A stretch of DNA of 64,000 nucleotides from Heliorestis acidaminivorans (GTDB lineage Bacteria; Bacillota; Desulfitobacteriia; Heliobacteriales; Heliobacteriaceae), in the NCBI RefSeq assembly GCF_008933955.1, contig NZ_WBXO01000001.1, positions 1-64,000 on the forward strand, in the 5' to 3' direction. Made by a program: the position numbers and the translations under genes. The notes below the pieces were generated by a model. The model was not told the DNA's origin. It did no database searches and saw nothing but the letters and a program-made list of their open reading frames with translations. This document shows, piece after piece, positions 1-7,946 of the stretch. Every line of letters starts with the position of its first letter. Position 1 is the first letter of the stretch.

Positions 1-75
1 CGGAATCGGCAGACGCGCACGTTTGAGGGGCGTGTGGGTAACTCCATGAGGGTTCAAGTCCCTCCTTTCGCACCA
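1..75 (+). tRNA. tRNA-Leu(GAG), 5' end cut off by the window
   Basis: The D arm, anticodon arm, a long variable arm (stem TGG/CCA) and the T arm with loop TTCAAGT are all readable. The anticodon stem CACGT/GCGTG (18-22/30-34) closes the 7-base loop TTGAGGG, which places anticodon GAG at 25-27. The long variable arm and the GAG anticodon identify a leucine class II tRNA. The 3' acceptor strand (65-71), discriminator A72 and an encoded CCA (73-75) are present. The 5' acceptor strand lies before the window. Confidence 0.95.
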
Positions 76-89
76 AAATGAATTTTTGA

Positions 90-126
90 AACCTTCTATG
101 GCGGAAATGCTATAGAAGGTTTTTTG
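90..126 (+). terminator. Rho-independent terminator after tRNA-Leu
   Basis: An inverted repeat (about 91-103 with 108-120, sharing CCTTCTAT/ATAGAAGG with minor mismatch) is followed at once by a run of T. It ends the tRNA transcript. Confidence 0.85.
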
Positions 127-193
127 CGTCTTTCTATAAATTCCTAAATATTTTTTCATGAGCTATTGGCAAACTATAGCTGAGGTGAAAAAA

Positions 194-400
194 ATGATTT
201 CTGATGAATTTTGGGTAAAAGTAAATGGTAAGTATATTGGTGCTTCTGTTATTCTAATGCTCATAGGTGCTCTGGTCTTTGGATATAGTCGTATAATTGG
301 CCTCTTACTCCTTCTAGGTGGTGCTATCTGGCTACTCTATGAAATCGTTAAATCTAACAAAGAAAAGCCAGAGAAAGTAAAACCTGGTGATAGAGACTAA
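194..400 (+). CDS. Small membrane protein, function unknown (68 aa)
   Basis: I do not recognise this protein. Two adjacent hydrophobic stretches (about residues 14-31 and 33-49) suggest a small integral membrane protein with a short charged tail rich in Lys, Glu and Pro. An in-frame ATG exists at 158, but the ATG at 194 follows GAGGTG at a normal distance, so I place the start there. It lies between the tRNA-Leu terminator and another small membrane protein gene in the same orientation. Nothing in the sequence suggests a specific role. Confidence 0.55.
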   Translation: MISDEFWVKVNGKYIGASVILMLIGALVFGYSRIIGLLLLLGGAIWLLYEIVKSNKEKPEKVKPGDRD

Positions 401-536
401 AGTAATAAAGATTCTTATAGATATCTTCTTAAATATTTCTAGAAAGAAAGCGAGTAATTTAACACTATAAGGCCGTTTCATGTTAGAATATTGAGGACTG
501 AACAATACTATTCTTTCAAAAAAAGGTGGTGTCTTT

Positions 537-758
537 GTGAACACAGTAATAACTTTAGTCCTCTTTTTTGCTATCTATTACCTCTTAGGTGCACTTTTCT
601 GGTATTGGATGCGCGCTAATAAGGATGTAGATCGTAAATGGAAAGATTTAAGTACGCAATACAAAGGTCTTCTCTTTGTTGGTTGGCCGATTATATCTAT
701 TAGCACTTTTTTCTTTAAAATGAAAGAGGCCTTTAATAAAAAACCAAGCAGAAAATAG
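537..758 (+). CDS. Small membrane protein, function unknown (73 aa)
   Basis: A GTG start follows AAGGTGG. An N-terminal hydrophobic helix (residues 3-24) precedes a basic stretch, and a second weaker hydrophobic segment lies near 42-60. No family is recognised. It is followed by a strong bidirectional terminator, so it is the last gene of its unit. Confidence 0.55.
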   Translation: MNTVITLVLFFAIYYLLGALFWYWMRANKDVDRKWKDLSTQYKGLLFVGWPIISISTFFFKMKEAFNKKPSRK

Positions 759-810
759 TAATTTCAAAGAATTAATTTAAGATATCAATACATAAAAAAA
801 TCGCTTACAT

Positions 811-857
811 AAAAAAACCGCTAACTTCTCCAAGAAGGAGATTGTAGCGGTTTTTTG
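811..857. terminator. Bidirectional terminator between converging genes
   Basis: The outer stem AAAACCGCTA/TAGCGGTTTT encloses CTTCTCC/GGAGATTG. T runs flank it on both strands, so it can end the + gene at 537-758 and the - gene at 858-1526. Confidence 0.85.
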
Positions 858-1526
858 TTATCTATCGTAGCGATGTTGAATCGTAAAGGTAAGGCCTAAA
901 ACTTTTGTTCCAGAAACTGTATACTTGTAATCATTATATACAACTTCGCTCTTCATAGTTGAAAGGTTAAAGTTGGACCCTTGTAAGCCTAATTCATCTA
1001 AGATTTGTTGACGCGATTCTTTGTCTAAACTAGTATCGGTAGAAGCAATTAATAGATTAATGAATACTAATAGATCGTCTCCACCTGGGCCTATAATAGA
1101 TATGTTACGCAAAGTCCCATCATCTTTGTTGACTGTGCCCATAATTTCATAAAAATTATTGAAAGGGAAACGCACTACATCTTGTACATTACCTTCCGTT
1201 ATGGCAAAAGAATCAATCTTTAAATCGTCAAATTCTAAAATGGCTGATTGGTTGAAGTTACTTTTGAACTCTTCTGTTGTAATTCCTAATGTGCGAATTG
1301 GTTCACTTGGTCGCTCTTCTTGAATTGGTGTCGTTACAGCTAACGATTCCTCAGATGTTGCAGGGCTGTTATCTTGTGGATTAATTTCGGAACTACTCGT
1401 TGCTATTAGATAGGCATAAAAAAGGACGAAGACGTAAAGAGCACCAGCTAAACCCATTTTCCAGGGTGTACCAGAGCGAAAGCCAGGAATCTTGGAAATC
1501 ATAGAACTGTTTTTCTTACTACTCAT
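858..1526 (-). CDS. Single-pass membrane protein with extracytoplasmic domain, unknown
   Basis: The protein has 222 residues. A basic, serine-rich N-terminus precedes one transmembrane segment (about residues 24-43). A Pro/Ser/Glu-rich linker and a soluble domain of roughly 130 residues outside the membrane follow. No catalytic motif is visible and I do not recognise the family. The ATG follows AGGAGA. It is transcribed alone between terminators. The N-terminal anchor plus low-complexity linker layout is common for wall-associated accessory proteins, but that is only an inference. Confidence 0.6.
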   Translation of the reverse strand: MSSKKNSSMISKIPGFRSGTPWKMGLAGALYVFVLFYAYLIATSSSEINPQDNSPATSEESLAVTTPIQEERPSEPIRTLGITTEEFKSNFNQSAILEFDDLKIDSFAITEGNVQDVVRFPFNNFYEIMGTVNKDDGTLRNISIIGPGGDDLLVFINLLIASTDTSLDKESRQQILDELGLQGSNFNLSTMKSEVVYNDYKYTVSGTKVLGLTFTIQHRYDR

Positions 1527-1598
1527 CAGTGATGTCTCCTTTTATACAGAGAATACTCAATAGTTATATTACCAGAGGATTGACAAAAGAGCAAAAGA

Positions 1599-1630
1599 AA
1601 AAAAGCAATCGACCCTGCGATTGCTTTTTT
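1599..1630 (-). terminator. Terminator downstream of the tiny-protein genes
   Basis: The perfect stem AAAAGCAATCG/CGATTGCTTTT with loop ACCCTG has T runs on both strands. On the - strand it directly follows the 36-residue gene at 1651-1761. Confidence 0.85.
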
Positions 1631-1650
1631 ATAAAAGTTTATTATCGCTT

Positions 1651-1761
1651 TTAGCGATAAACAGGATAACTAGATGTGCCGAGGATTGCAATGATGATGA
1701 TCAAGATCGCCAGTGCAACGATATCATTTCCAAAGAAGCCATATGCTCCCGCTGTGCTCAC
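1651..1761 (-). CDS. Tiny membrane protein, YjcZ-like sporulation type (36 aa)
   Basis: A GTG start lies 5 bases after GGGAGGAGGGA, an unusually strong ribosome-binding site. The product begins MSTAGAYGFFGNDIV and continues as one unbroken hydrophobic helix (ALAILIIIIAIL). A glycine/aromatic head plus a single helix is the layout of the tiny YjcZ/YosR-like membrane proteins made in Bacillus spores. Family assignment rests on layout only. A second gene of the same type lies just upstream at 1804-1914, and a terminator follows. It is too short for usual gene-calling cut-offs. Confidence 0.7.
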   Translation of the reverse strand: MSTAGAYGFFGNDIVALAILIIIIAILGTSSYPVYR

Positions 1762-1803
1762 TTTAATCCCTCCTCCCTTCCAATCTATAAATATCTGCAA
1801 TCA

Positions 1804-1914
1804 TTAACAGCGGCGGTCAAAAAGAAAGGGGAAGAAGGCACCAATAACGATTAATGCTATAACCAAGCCGGCGATGTTCCGAAGGCCACCGAAAAAGCCG
1901 TAAGCGTGACCCAT
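1804..1914 (-). CDS. Tiny membrane protein, paralogue of the 1651-1761 product (36 aa)
   Basis: An ATG start follows GGGAG. The product starts MGHAYGFFGG, sharing the AYGFFG motif with its neighbour, and has a single hydrophobic helix (about residues 14-32) ending in FDRRC. The shared motif and equal length suggest a tandem duplication. The likely class is YjcZ-like small sporulation or membrane protein. It is followed after 42 bases by the second copy, probably in one transcript. Confidence 0.65.
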   Translation of the reverse strand: MGHAYGFFGGLRNIAGLVIALIVIGAFFPFLFDRRC

Positions 1915-2016
1915 TGTAATAGCACTCCCTTCTGCATAACTCTGTAAATGGTGGAAAGCGTTTCCACTACATGGTATGCATAACAGCGTAAGGTGTGCTT
2001 TATTAGGTCAGTTAGA

Positions 2017-2991
2017 TTATTGCACGGGAGTATTTTCGTTGAGAATGTCTAAGGGTACATACTGGCGATGATGTTCAAAGATAAGTCTAGATATCTGAGC
2101 TATTGCACCAACAGCTTCTTGTTCATGAATATGGCTTGTTAACACTGCTAGAATGTAAGGTCTGCCTTCCAACAAGACAATTGCTGCATCATTAATTACA
2201 TTGACTTGTGTTCCAATTTTATTTGCTACTTGAACTCCCTGAGGAACACCAGCAGGGATACGATCTTCAAACTTACTATTAAGAAGATGCTGTAAAATTT
2301 CTTGGCCATATTCAGGATGAAGCTCGCGAAGCACCATGACTCCTTTGAGATAAAGTCCGGCGTCACGTGCACACATTATGTTCCCCTTACCAGGGCCTAG
2401 GGGAATTATTTCGGCACCCATGAGGCGGAGGAAAAAGTAAAAGTTTTCTCTACCAACTCTTCGCATAATCATATTAGTAGCGCTATTATCACTGTACTCT
2501 ATCGTGTATTGTGCCAGTTGACGAAGTGTATAAGAAGAACCTACAGCTTGAGTTTTGAGAATGCCCGTGCCTGCTTCTCTGTCTTTTTCTTCAAAGACAA
2601 TCTTTTCGTCAAGATCAACACGGTCATCAAGCGCTAAAGAATAGAGAAAGAGTACAAGAGGTACTTTAATGACGCTGGCGGCGGGGAAAGATTTATCTGC
2701 ATTAATCTCTAGCTTATTCCCCGTTGTAAGATCTTCAACATAGAGACCGTAAGTACCACCAAAGCGATAAAGTTGACTTTTAATTTTTTCTTCTAGCTGA
2801 TTATAATTTATTGTTTCAGTTGATGCAGTTTTGTCTTCTCTTTCCTGGAAATAGACAATAAATTGTAAAGAAGAAATTTGCTGTTGCTTCCATAAATACC
2901 AGGAAGTCATGATGGTACAGGTGAGAAGAAATAATGTGCTGAGGTAGATAAAACTTTTTTTTCGCCCTCCTTTTCTTAACAGACTAGCCAA
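2017..2991 (-). CDS. Membrane-anchored class A beta-lactamase-type serine hydrolase
   Basis: The protein has 324 residues, with an N-terminal membrane anchor (about 13-34) and an extracellular serine hydrolase domain. The three active-site boxes of class A beta-lactamases are visible: S106-V-I-K109, S167-D-N169 and K258-I-G-T261. The omega-loop Glu-x-Leu-Asn signature of true penicillinases is not evident, so a peptidoglycan-processing or beta-lactamase-related hydrolase is more likely than drug resistance. The TTG start follows GGGAGGAG. It is divergent from the L,D-transpeptidase gene, which is another wall enzyme. Confidence 0.82.
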   Translation of the reverse strand: MASLLRKGGRKKSFIYLSTLFLLTCTIMTSWYLWKQQQISSLQFIVYFQEREDKTASTETINYNQLEEKIKSQLYRFGGTYGLYVEDLTTGNKLEINADKSFPAASVIKVPLVLFLYSLALDDRVDLDEKIVFEEKDREAGTGILKTQAVGSSYTLRQLAQYTIEYSDNSATNMIMRRVGRENFYFFLRLMGAEIIPLGPGKGNIMCARDAGLYLKGVMVLRELHPEYGQEILQHLLNSKFEDRIPAGVPQGVQVANKIGTQVNVINDAAIVLLEGRPYILAVLTSHIHEQEAVGAIAQISRLIFEHHRQYVPLDILNENTPVQ

Positions 2992-3107
2992 TACAAACTC
3001 CTCCCTTTTTTGCTAGCCTGTCATCATCATACGGGTAGATGAACAAGAGTATGAATAATCTTAGGTAAAACCTCTAAAAGGAGAATTAAAGGGGAAGGGA
3101 GACGGCT

Positions 3108-4109
3108 ATGTTTGTTGCCATTCATATTAAAAAGTTTCGTTCGGTTTTAATGGGACTCTTGTTAGTAACCCTCTTAGGTGGTGGGTGGTTACTGTGGAAT
3201 CAAGTAGATGGGAGAGAAAGAGTTATCTACGACGAGGAGCACTGTATCTTTTGTCTTGAAGAAGATCGATTGCTCTATCCAGCTGTACCACCTCTGCAGG
3301 GAACAGATGTAGAAGAGCTACAAGAACGTCTTCAAGAGTTAGGTTATTATGAAGGTCCTGCTCATGGTATCTATGACTCCGAAACGGTAGAAGCTGTAAA
3401 AAGACTGCAAAGTTCCAAAGGTGTTGAAGTCGATGGTTATGTATCTGCCGAAACATGGCCACTAATGGAGTCACCTATGGAAGTGAGTCAATCGGCGGGC
3501 TCAAGGCCGGTGACACCACCACCGCCTGGGAAAATATCTATTCGTGCCGATATACAACAACATACGCTCTCAATTCTCTCCGATGGAGAAGTTTATATGG
3601 TTTACCCGATCTCTACAGGAAAAGCAAAAACACCCTCACCAATTGGAGACTGGAAGATCATAGAGAAACAAAAAGGTTGGGGTGGAGGCTTTGGCGGCTA
3701 CTGGTTGGGCTTTAATGTACCTTGGGGACTTTATGGAATTCATGGAACTAACAAACCTTGGAGTATCGGTCATAGCCAAAGCCAAGGCTGTTTTCGAATG
3801 TTTAACGACGATGTAGGAGAGATTTACTCTTGGATTCCCGTTGGCACTATCGTGGAAGTAATTGATAATAGAACGTTCAAGTTAACTAAGAATCAATATC
3901 GCATAGGTCAAGCTGGTCAAGATATCGTATTTATCCAAAGAAAGTTAAAAGAAAAAGGTTACGATATTGGCATTAGCGATGGTAGATTTGGTCCTGCTGT
4001 GGAAAGAGCTGTAAAAGACTTACAAGAAAAAAACAATTTAAAAGCTGATGGCCTAGTCAATGAAGATATTCTAAAACTCTTAGGTCTTGAATATGAGCAA
4101 AAAAACTAA
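3108..4109 (+). CDS. L,D-transpeptidase (YkuD) with two peptidoglycan-binding domains
   Basis: The order is an N-terminal membrane anchor (about 11-31), a peptidoglycan-binding repeat (66-120), a proline linker (134-140), a YkuD catalytic domain (143-255) and a second peptidoglycan-binding repeat (267-327). The catalytic signature H212-G-T and S225-x-G227-C228-x-R230 marks Cys228 as the nucleophile. Such enzymes form 3-3 cross-links in peptidoglycan or, in spore formers, act in the cortex. The ATG follows GGGAAGGGAG. The flanking wall-hydrolase genes support a cell-envelope role. Confidence 0.9.
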   Translation: MFVAIHIKKFRSVLMGLLLVTLLGGGWLLWNQVDGRERVIYDEEHCIFCLEEDRLLYPAVPPLQGTDVEELQERLQELGYYEGPAHGIYDSETVEAVKRLQSSKGVEVDGYVSAETWPLMESPMEVSQSAGSRPVTPPPPGKISIRADIQQHTLSILSDGEVYMVYPISTGKAKTPSPIGDWKIIEKQKGWGGGFGGYWLGFNVPWGLYGIHGTNKPWSIGHSQSQGCFRMFNDDVGEIYSWIPVGTIVEVIDNRTFKLTKNQYRIGQAGQDIVFIQRKLKEKGYDIGISDGRFGPAVERAVKDLQEKNNLKADGLVNEDILKLLGLEYEQKN

Positions 4110-4192
4110 AAGGACCAACCTTATCCGAGGATATTTCTAAGAAGACTTTCTTACACTATAACTAAGAGGGGGACATGAAAGGAGGTAATTTT

Positions 4193-4351
4193 ATGTGGGA
4201 ACGCCGTGGAAAAACGGCGATTCATGACAGCGGTTTTGAATTCGGAAAACCAGGATGGTTTGCTTTTCACGCAGTGGCAATTCCTGCGGCAATGTATGTA
4301 GGTTCTATGTTGATGAAGAAAAAACAGCATCCTCATCGTTATCGTTGTTAG
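4193..4351 (+). CDS. Small conserved-looking protein, unknown (52 aa)
   Basis: The ATG follows AAAGGAGGT at ideal spacing. The product starts MWERRGKTAIHDSGFEFG, has a moderately hydrophobic middle (FAFHAVAIPAAMYVG) and ends in a His/Lys/Arg-rich tail. Both longer reading frames that overlap it lack ribosome-binding sites, so this is the real gene. I do not recognise a family. It is followed by a terminator. Confidence 0.65.
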   Translation: MWERRGKTAIHDSGFEFGKPGWFAFHAVAIPAAMYVGSMLMKKKQHPHRYRC

Positions 4352-4378
4352 TTTTTAAGATTTCGGAGAACTCTACTA

Positions 4379-4404
4379 GCCGGGCCTTGGTCAGCCCGGT
4401 TTTT
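4379..4404 (+). terminator. Rho-independent terminator
   Basis: The stem GCCGGGC/GCCCGG is followed by TTTTT. A second GC-rich hairpin (CCAGCGC/GCGCTGG, 4418-4437) follows, with a T run only on the opposite strand. Confidence 0.8.
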
Positions 4405-4523
4405 AATGCAAAAAAATCCAGCGCTAAAAGGCGCTGGCAGGGAGAGATATATCCACCAAAAAGCGGAGCAATTATAATATGACCTGTAAGCTTTATAGTT
4501 ATACCTTAGTGCAAAATCAAAGG

Positions 4524-4551
4524 TTAAAAAAGTTGCAAATAGTGGTATAAT
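4524..4551 (+). promoter_or_regulatory. Sigma-A-type promoter for the degV-family gene
   Basis: A perfect TATAAT (4546-4551) has a weak upstream -35 (TTAAAA, 4524-4529, spacer 16). It overlaps the ATG at 4550, which therefore cannot be the translation start. Confidence 0.6.
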
Positions 4552-4594
4552 GGTAAGGAAGGCTATGCTTGGCCATCAAGGAGTGAAAAGGCTT

Positions 4595-5446
4595 TTGTCA
4601 ACGATACATCTTGTAACAGATAGTACGGCCTACCTTACCGAGGAAGCTATGGCTTCTTTACAAGTCCATGTAGTTTCATTAAGTGTTGTCTATGATAATG
4701 AAAGCTATCTTGATACTCAAAAAGATCATTATGAATTTGCTGAGTACCTTCGACATGCAAACCCCATACCAACAACATCGCAACCTACATTAACAGAATT
4801 TCAAGATCTTTATGATAGACTAACAATTGATGGAAGCACAGTACTATCAATCCACATATCATCAGGACTAAGTGGTACCTATCAAGTAGCTTCAATGGCT
4901 GCTCAATCCCTAAAAGATAGAAGTATTCATGTTATTGACTCTTGGTCGACCGTTGGTGGTTTGCAAATTCAAGTTGAATATTTGCGTCAATTGATTGATG
5001 CTGGTCTACCTGTAGAAGAAGTTGTATCGAAAGCCTTAGAGATGCGTGAAAAGCATAAACTGCTACTTCTTTTAGACTCCTTAGAATTTTTACATCGTGG
5101 AGGCCGGATAGGCAAAGCGCAAAGTCTTTTTGGTAGCTTACTCAGCATCAAGCCAGTGCTCTGGTTACATAACCAGGGTAAAGTAGAAGTTTATGATAAA
5201 ATACGCACTCGACGCAAAGCTTACGGTAAGATCGCTGAATATGTAAAAGAGAATTGGGAGCTAATGGGACCTTTGCGAATTGCCTTATCACATATTAAGG
5301 CAGAGGCAGAAGTCAAAGAAATGCAAGCAATGATACAAAATGCTATCCCAGCGGCAAGTCCTACCATTCACTCGGCAGGATCTGTCATAGCTGTTCATAC
5401 AGGACCCGGCTCTATTGCTGTGTCCTTCCAACCCTTGGAAGTTTGA
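4595..5446 (+). CDS. DegV family fatty-acid-binding protein
   Basis: DegV proteins bind a fatty acid and in Firmicutes supply it to fatty-acid kinase. The N-terminus has the family signature VTDSTAYL, then TSQPT (fatty-acid-binding loop), SSGLSGTYQ and a RGGRI motif near the middle. I place the start at the TTG at 4595, 11 bases after AAGGAG, giving 283 residues, the usual family length. Upstream in-frame starts at 4550 and 4565 lie at or before the expected transcription start. The phasin-like gene follows after 16 bases, probably in the same transcript. Confidence 0.88.
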   Translation: MSTIHLVTDSTAYLTEEAMASLQVHVVSLSVVYDNESYLDTQKDHYEFAEYLRHANPIPTTSQPTLTEFQDLYDRLTIDGSTVLSIHISSGLSGTYQVASMAAQSLKDRSIHVIDSWSTVGGLQIQVEYLRQLIDAGLPVEEVVSKALEMREKHKLLLLLDSLEFLHRGGRIGKAQSLFGSLLSIKPVLWLHNQGKVEVYDKIRTRRKAYGKIAEYVKENWELMGPLRIALSHIKAEAEVKEMQAMIQNAIPAASPTIHSAGSVIAVHTGPGSIAVSFQPLEV

Positions 5447-5462
5447 AAGGAGAGTACAAAAG

Positions 5463-5852
5463 ATGAAAGATGTTTTTCGTAAAACTATGATGGCAGGTCT
5501 TGGGGCTATTACGATCACTAAAGAAAAAGCAGAGCAACTAGCTGAAGAGCTCGTTAAAAAAGGCGAACTCAGCAAGGATGAAGCTTCTAAAATGGTTACA
5601 GAAGTTTTAGAAAAAAGCCGTGAGCAGAAGGAAGCTCTCTCTGAAACAGTAAAAACAGAATTCTCCCGTATTCGTGGAGATATGGGACTGATTACGCGTC
5701 AAGAATTTGAAGGCTTAGAAGCACGTATTGCTGTTATTGAAGAGAAGCTTGGCATAATTAGAGAAGTAGAAGTTATTGACCAAGTAGTAGAAGAAAATCA
5801 AGAACCTCAAGAACCTCAAGAACCTTCAGAAGCTCAAGCAGAAGGTAAATAA
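5463..5852 (+). CDS. Phasin-like coiled-coil protein (PhaF/COG3937 type)
   Basis: The protein has 129 residues. The N-terminus (DVFRKTMMAGLGAITITKEK) followed by AEELVKKGELSKDEASK matches the polyhydroxyalkanoate-granule regulator-like family found across Firmicutes. The second half is a helical coiled coil ending in a low-complexity Glu/Pro/Gln tail with repeated QEPQEP units. The ATG at 5463 follows AAAGGAG, so an upstream in-frame ATG at 5415 is not used. It sits between degV and an FmdB zinc-ribbon gene. Whether granules exist here is unknown. Confidence 0.75.
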   Translation: MKDVFRKTMMAGLGAITITKEKAEQLAEELVKKGELSKDEASKMVTEVLEKSREQKEALSETVKTEFSRIRGDMGLITRQEFEGLEARIAVIEEKLGIIREVEVIDQVVEENQEPQEPQEPSEAQAEGK

Positions 5853-5867
5853 AAGGAGCCAGACCTT

Positions 5868-6110
5868 ATGCCTACCTATGATTTTGAATGTAAAAATTGC
5901 AGTCATGCCTTCTCAGAATTAACACCCTACCATAGTCGAGATCAAGTAGCTTGTCCTAACTGTGGCACCAAAGGAGCTACAATAAAAATAACTACTTTTT
6001 TTGTTGGCAAATCACAAAGCAGTCGCTGTGATACAGGCGGATGCAGTAGTAAAGCATCTCCTTCAGCCTGTCCTGGAGCCCTTGCTGGTGGTTGCCCAGG
6101 CATGAGGTAA
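5868..6110 (+). CDS. FmdB-family zinc ribbon protein
   Basis: An 80-residue protein starting MPTYDFECKNCSHAF. The two CxxC pairs (C8/C11 and C29/C32) form the zinc ribbon of the FmdB regulatory family. The C-terminal half is unusually rich in Cys, Gly and Pro and adds four more cysteines, which could bind a further metal or form disulfides. The ATG follows AAAGGAG. It is the last gene of the unit before a terminator. Precise function is unknown for most family members. Confidence 0.85.
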   Translation: MPTYDFECKNCSHAFSELTPYHSRDQVACPNCGTKGATIKITTFFVGKSQSSRCDTGGCSSKASPSACPGALAGGCPGMR

Positions 6111-6144
6111 GGGTTCGAGAAAAGAACTAGAAAATAGCTAACGT

Positions 6145-6184
6145 AAGCCGGTGAAAGCATTCAATGCTCTCACCGGTTTTTTCA
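6145..6184 (+). terminator. Rho-independent terminator
   Basis: AAGCCGGTGAAAGCATT pairs with AATGCTCTCACCGGTTT with one mismatch and runs into TTTTT. Confidence 0.88.
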
Positions 6185-6254
6185 TTCATAGGATGAATAA
6201 CGACGCATATATATTCATAGTAAGGCGGGACAAGGGTTAGGAGGGACGAGTAGC

Positions 6255-7463
6255 ATGATAAGGACTCGCACGAGTAGAGCAGTAAAAATATTTGTCTTTT
6301 TTCTTGTATTATTCATGTTAAACAGTTCCGCACTATGGGCACAAGAACAGGCCCTGCAAGAACGTGCACAAAAACCTGTAAAACATGTCATGATCCTGGT
6401 CATGTCAGGTGTTAGCAGAGATAGTCACTTAAAAACATATACACCAACCTTCCACGATCTATCCAGAATAGGTGTCAAATTTGATGAAGCAATAGGTGTA
6501 TACCCACCGAACAATCCGTCGGCGCTTGTATCACTAGCTACAGGTGCTACTCCTCATCGTCACGGTCTTGTCAAGCCACTGCAAAAACTAACTGCAGAAT
6601 CAATCTTTCATGTCATGCTCAGTCATGGACGAAAAACTATGATTGTAGCTACTGATGATAGTGCTGTTGAACCACTTTCCTCAGGCTTCAATGAGAAAGT
6701 AATAAATAATAAAAAGAATGATGTAGAGATAACAGATCAAGCACTAGAAGCATGGAAAAAGAGCAAACCTTTCGCAACTATGGTTTTATACACTAGTCCA
6801 GCTCTAACAGGAAAGCAAGAAGGTGTTGATAGCCCTGAGTATCTTAAAGCAATAACAGATACAGATCATCAGATAGGTCGATGGCTAAACATGTTTCAAG
6901 AAGAAGGCATCTTTGAAGATACACTGTGGATCATTACATCTGATCATGCTTTACTAAGACCGGGAACAAGTATAGACAAAAAAGTAGAAGCTGAAATGAT
7001 TTTGCCTCTTGTCATGGCAGGACCAAAAGTAAAAATGAACGTAACTTTACCTCCCGTAAGAACTATTGATATAGCTCACACTATTACACATTTATCTGGA
7101 CTAACAGAGCCAGCACAGTCAGAAGGAGATGTTATCTGGAATGCTCTATTACCAACACAGGATATTACAGAAGAAGCCTACTACGAGCTCAGAGTAAGAG
7201 ACTTAAGCTTACAAGTTCTCGATTTATCAAAAAGTGCTTATCAACTTGCAGAAGACAAATTAACCATAGATGATCGAGTTGAGAGCTTACAAAAACAAAA
7301 GCAGGAGATAGAGATTTTTACAGCTGAAAAAGAAGATGTTATAGAATCCTTAGAGAAGAAAGTTCTTTATCAGCGTTACCTCATTGGAGGCATAGTACTT
7401 TTGGCTTGCATAGGCTTTTTTATTGAATATCTAGTTTTAAGAAAGAAATTTCTTATGTTTTAA
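6255..7463 (+). CDS. Membrane-anchored phosphodiesterase / alkaline phosphatase superfamily protein
   Basis: The 402-residue product has an N-terminal signal or anchor (about 10-29), a type I phosphodiesterase/sulfatase-like domain (about 42-275), a C-terminal coiled coil (about 325-370) and a final transmembrane segment (about 375-393). The core motifs are SLATGATPHRHG, DTDHQIGRW and ITSDHA, which resemble the metal and nucleophile regions of the alkaline phosphatase fold. The first metal motif near residue 50 (MSGVSRDS) departs from the usual GxDG pattern, so activity is uncertain. It is monocistronic, between terminators. Confidence 0.75.
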   Translation: MIRTRTSRAVKIFVFFLVLFMLNSSALWAQEQALQERAQKPVKHVMILVMSGVSRDSHLKTYTPTFHDLSRIGVKFDEAIGVYPPNNPSALVSLATGATPHRHGLVKPLQKLTAESIFHVMLSHGRKTMIVATDDSAVEPLSSGFNEKVINNKKNDVEITDQALEAWKKSKPFATMVLYTSPALTGKQEGVDSPEYLKAITDTDHQIGRWLNMFQEEGIFEDTLWIITSDHALLRPGTSIDKKVEAEMILPLVMAGPKVKMNVTLPPVRTIDIAHTITHLSGLTEPAQSEGDVIWNALLPTQDITEEAYYELRVRDLSLQVLDLSKSAYQLAEDKLTIDDRVESLQKQKQEIEIFTAEKEDVIESLEKKVLYQRYLIGGIVLLACIGFFIEYLVLRKKFLMF

Positions 7464-7498
7464 CTAAGCTATAAGAATGAAAACTAAGCTATAAAAAG

Positions 7499-7546
7499 GA
7501 AAAGCCCTTTCGATTGCTTTATGCTGAACCGAGAGGGCTTTTTCTT
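7499..7546. terminator. Bidirectional terminator
   Basis: AAGCCCTTTCG pairs with CGAGAGGGCTT (one G-T wobble). A T run follows on + and an A run precedes, so it also serves the - strand gene at 7568. Confidence 0.85.
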
Positions 7547-7567
7547 CTTAATTATCCAGGGAGATTA

Positions 7568-7801
7568 CTAACCTACTTGATCATGAAGTTTTTTTCTCAA
7601 ATTATCAACATTAGAAGAAAAAAGCTCAAGTTTACTCTTTTCTTGGTCTTTCGAATAGTGTCCAGACTCTAAATCAAGAGTAACAATTAACTTAGCATAA
7701 AAAAGTTTTTCTTCTATCGTCATATTACGAGTACGAAAATATCTATCTACTCGTGATAAGATCTGATGTTCTAATTGAGAAAGCTCAACCTTTTTATTCA
7801 T
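7568..7801 (-). CDS. Small helical protein, unknown (77 aa)
   Basis: I place the start at the ATG at 7801, 8 bases after GAGGGG. The GTG at 7810 overlaps that ribosome-binding site. The product is charged and predicted helical, with no membrane segment (MNKKVELSQLEHQILSRVDR at the N-terminus). No family is recognised. Confidence 0.6.
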   Translation of the reverse strand: MNKKVELSQLEHQILSRVDRYFRTRNMTIEEKLFYAKLIVTLDLESGHYSKDQEKSKLELFSSNVDNLRKKLHDQVG

Positions 7802-7946
7802 AACAGACACCCCTCTGATATATCATAAATCGCACTCTAAGAATATATGCCAAAAAGTAAATTACTAGAACTGGTCTATCTAAAAAACAAATTGCATAAA
7901 TTTTACAGTAAGTAGGACAAGCAAGAACCTTGAAAGGAGGAAGCTC

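Noticed and set aside
1621-1854. 77-residue + strand open frame
   Set aside because: It runs opposite two tiny - strand genes that have strong ribosome-binding sites, and itself overlaps a terminator.
4418-4437. Second terminator after the 52-residue gene
   Set aside because: The hairpin is good but has a T run only on the - strand, where no gene precedes it.
4255-4482. 75-residue + strand open frame (and a - strand frame at 4151-4336)
   Set aside because: Both overlap the 52-residue gene at 4193-4351, which has an ideal AAAGGAGGT; the + frame also runs through a terminator.
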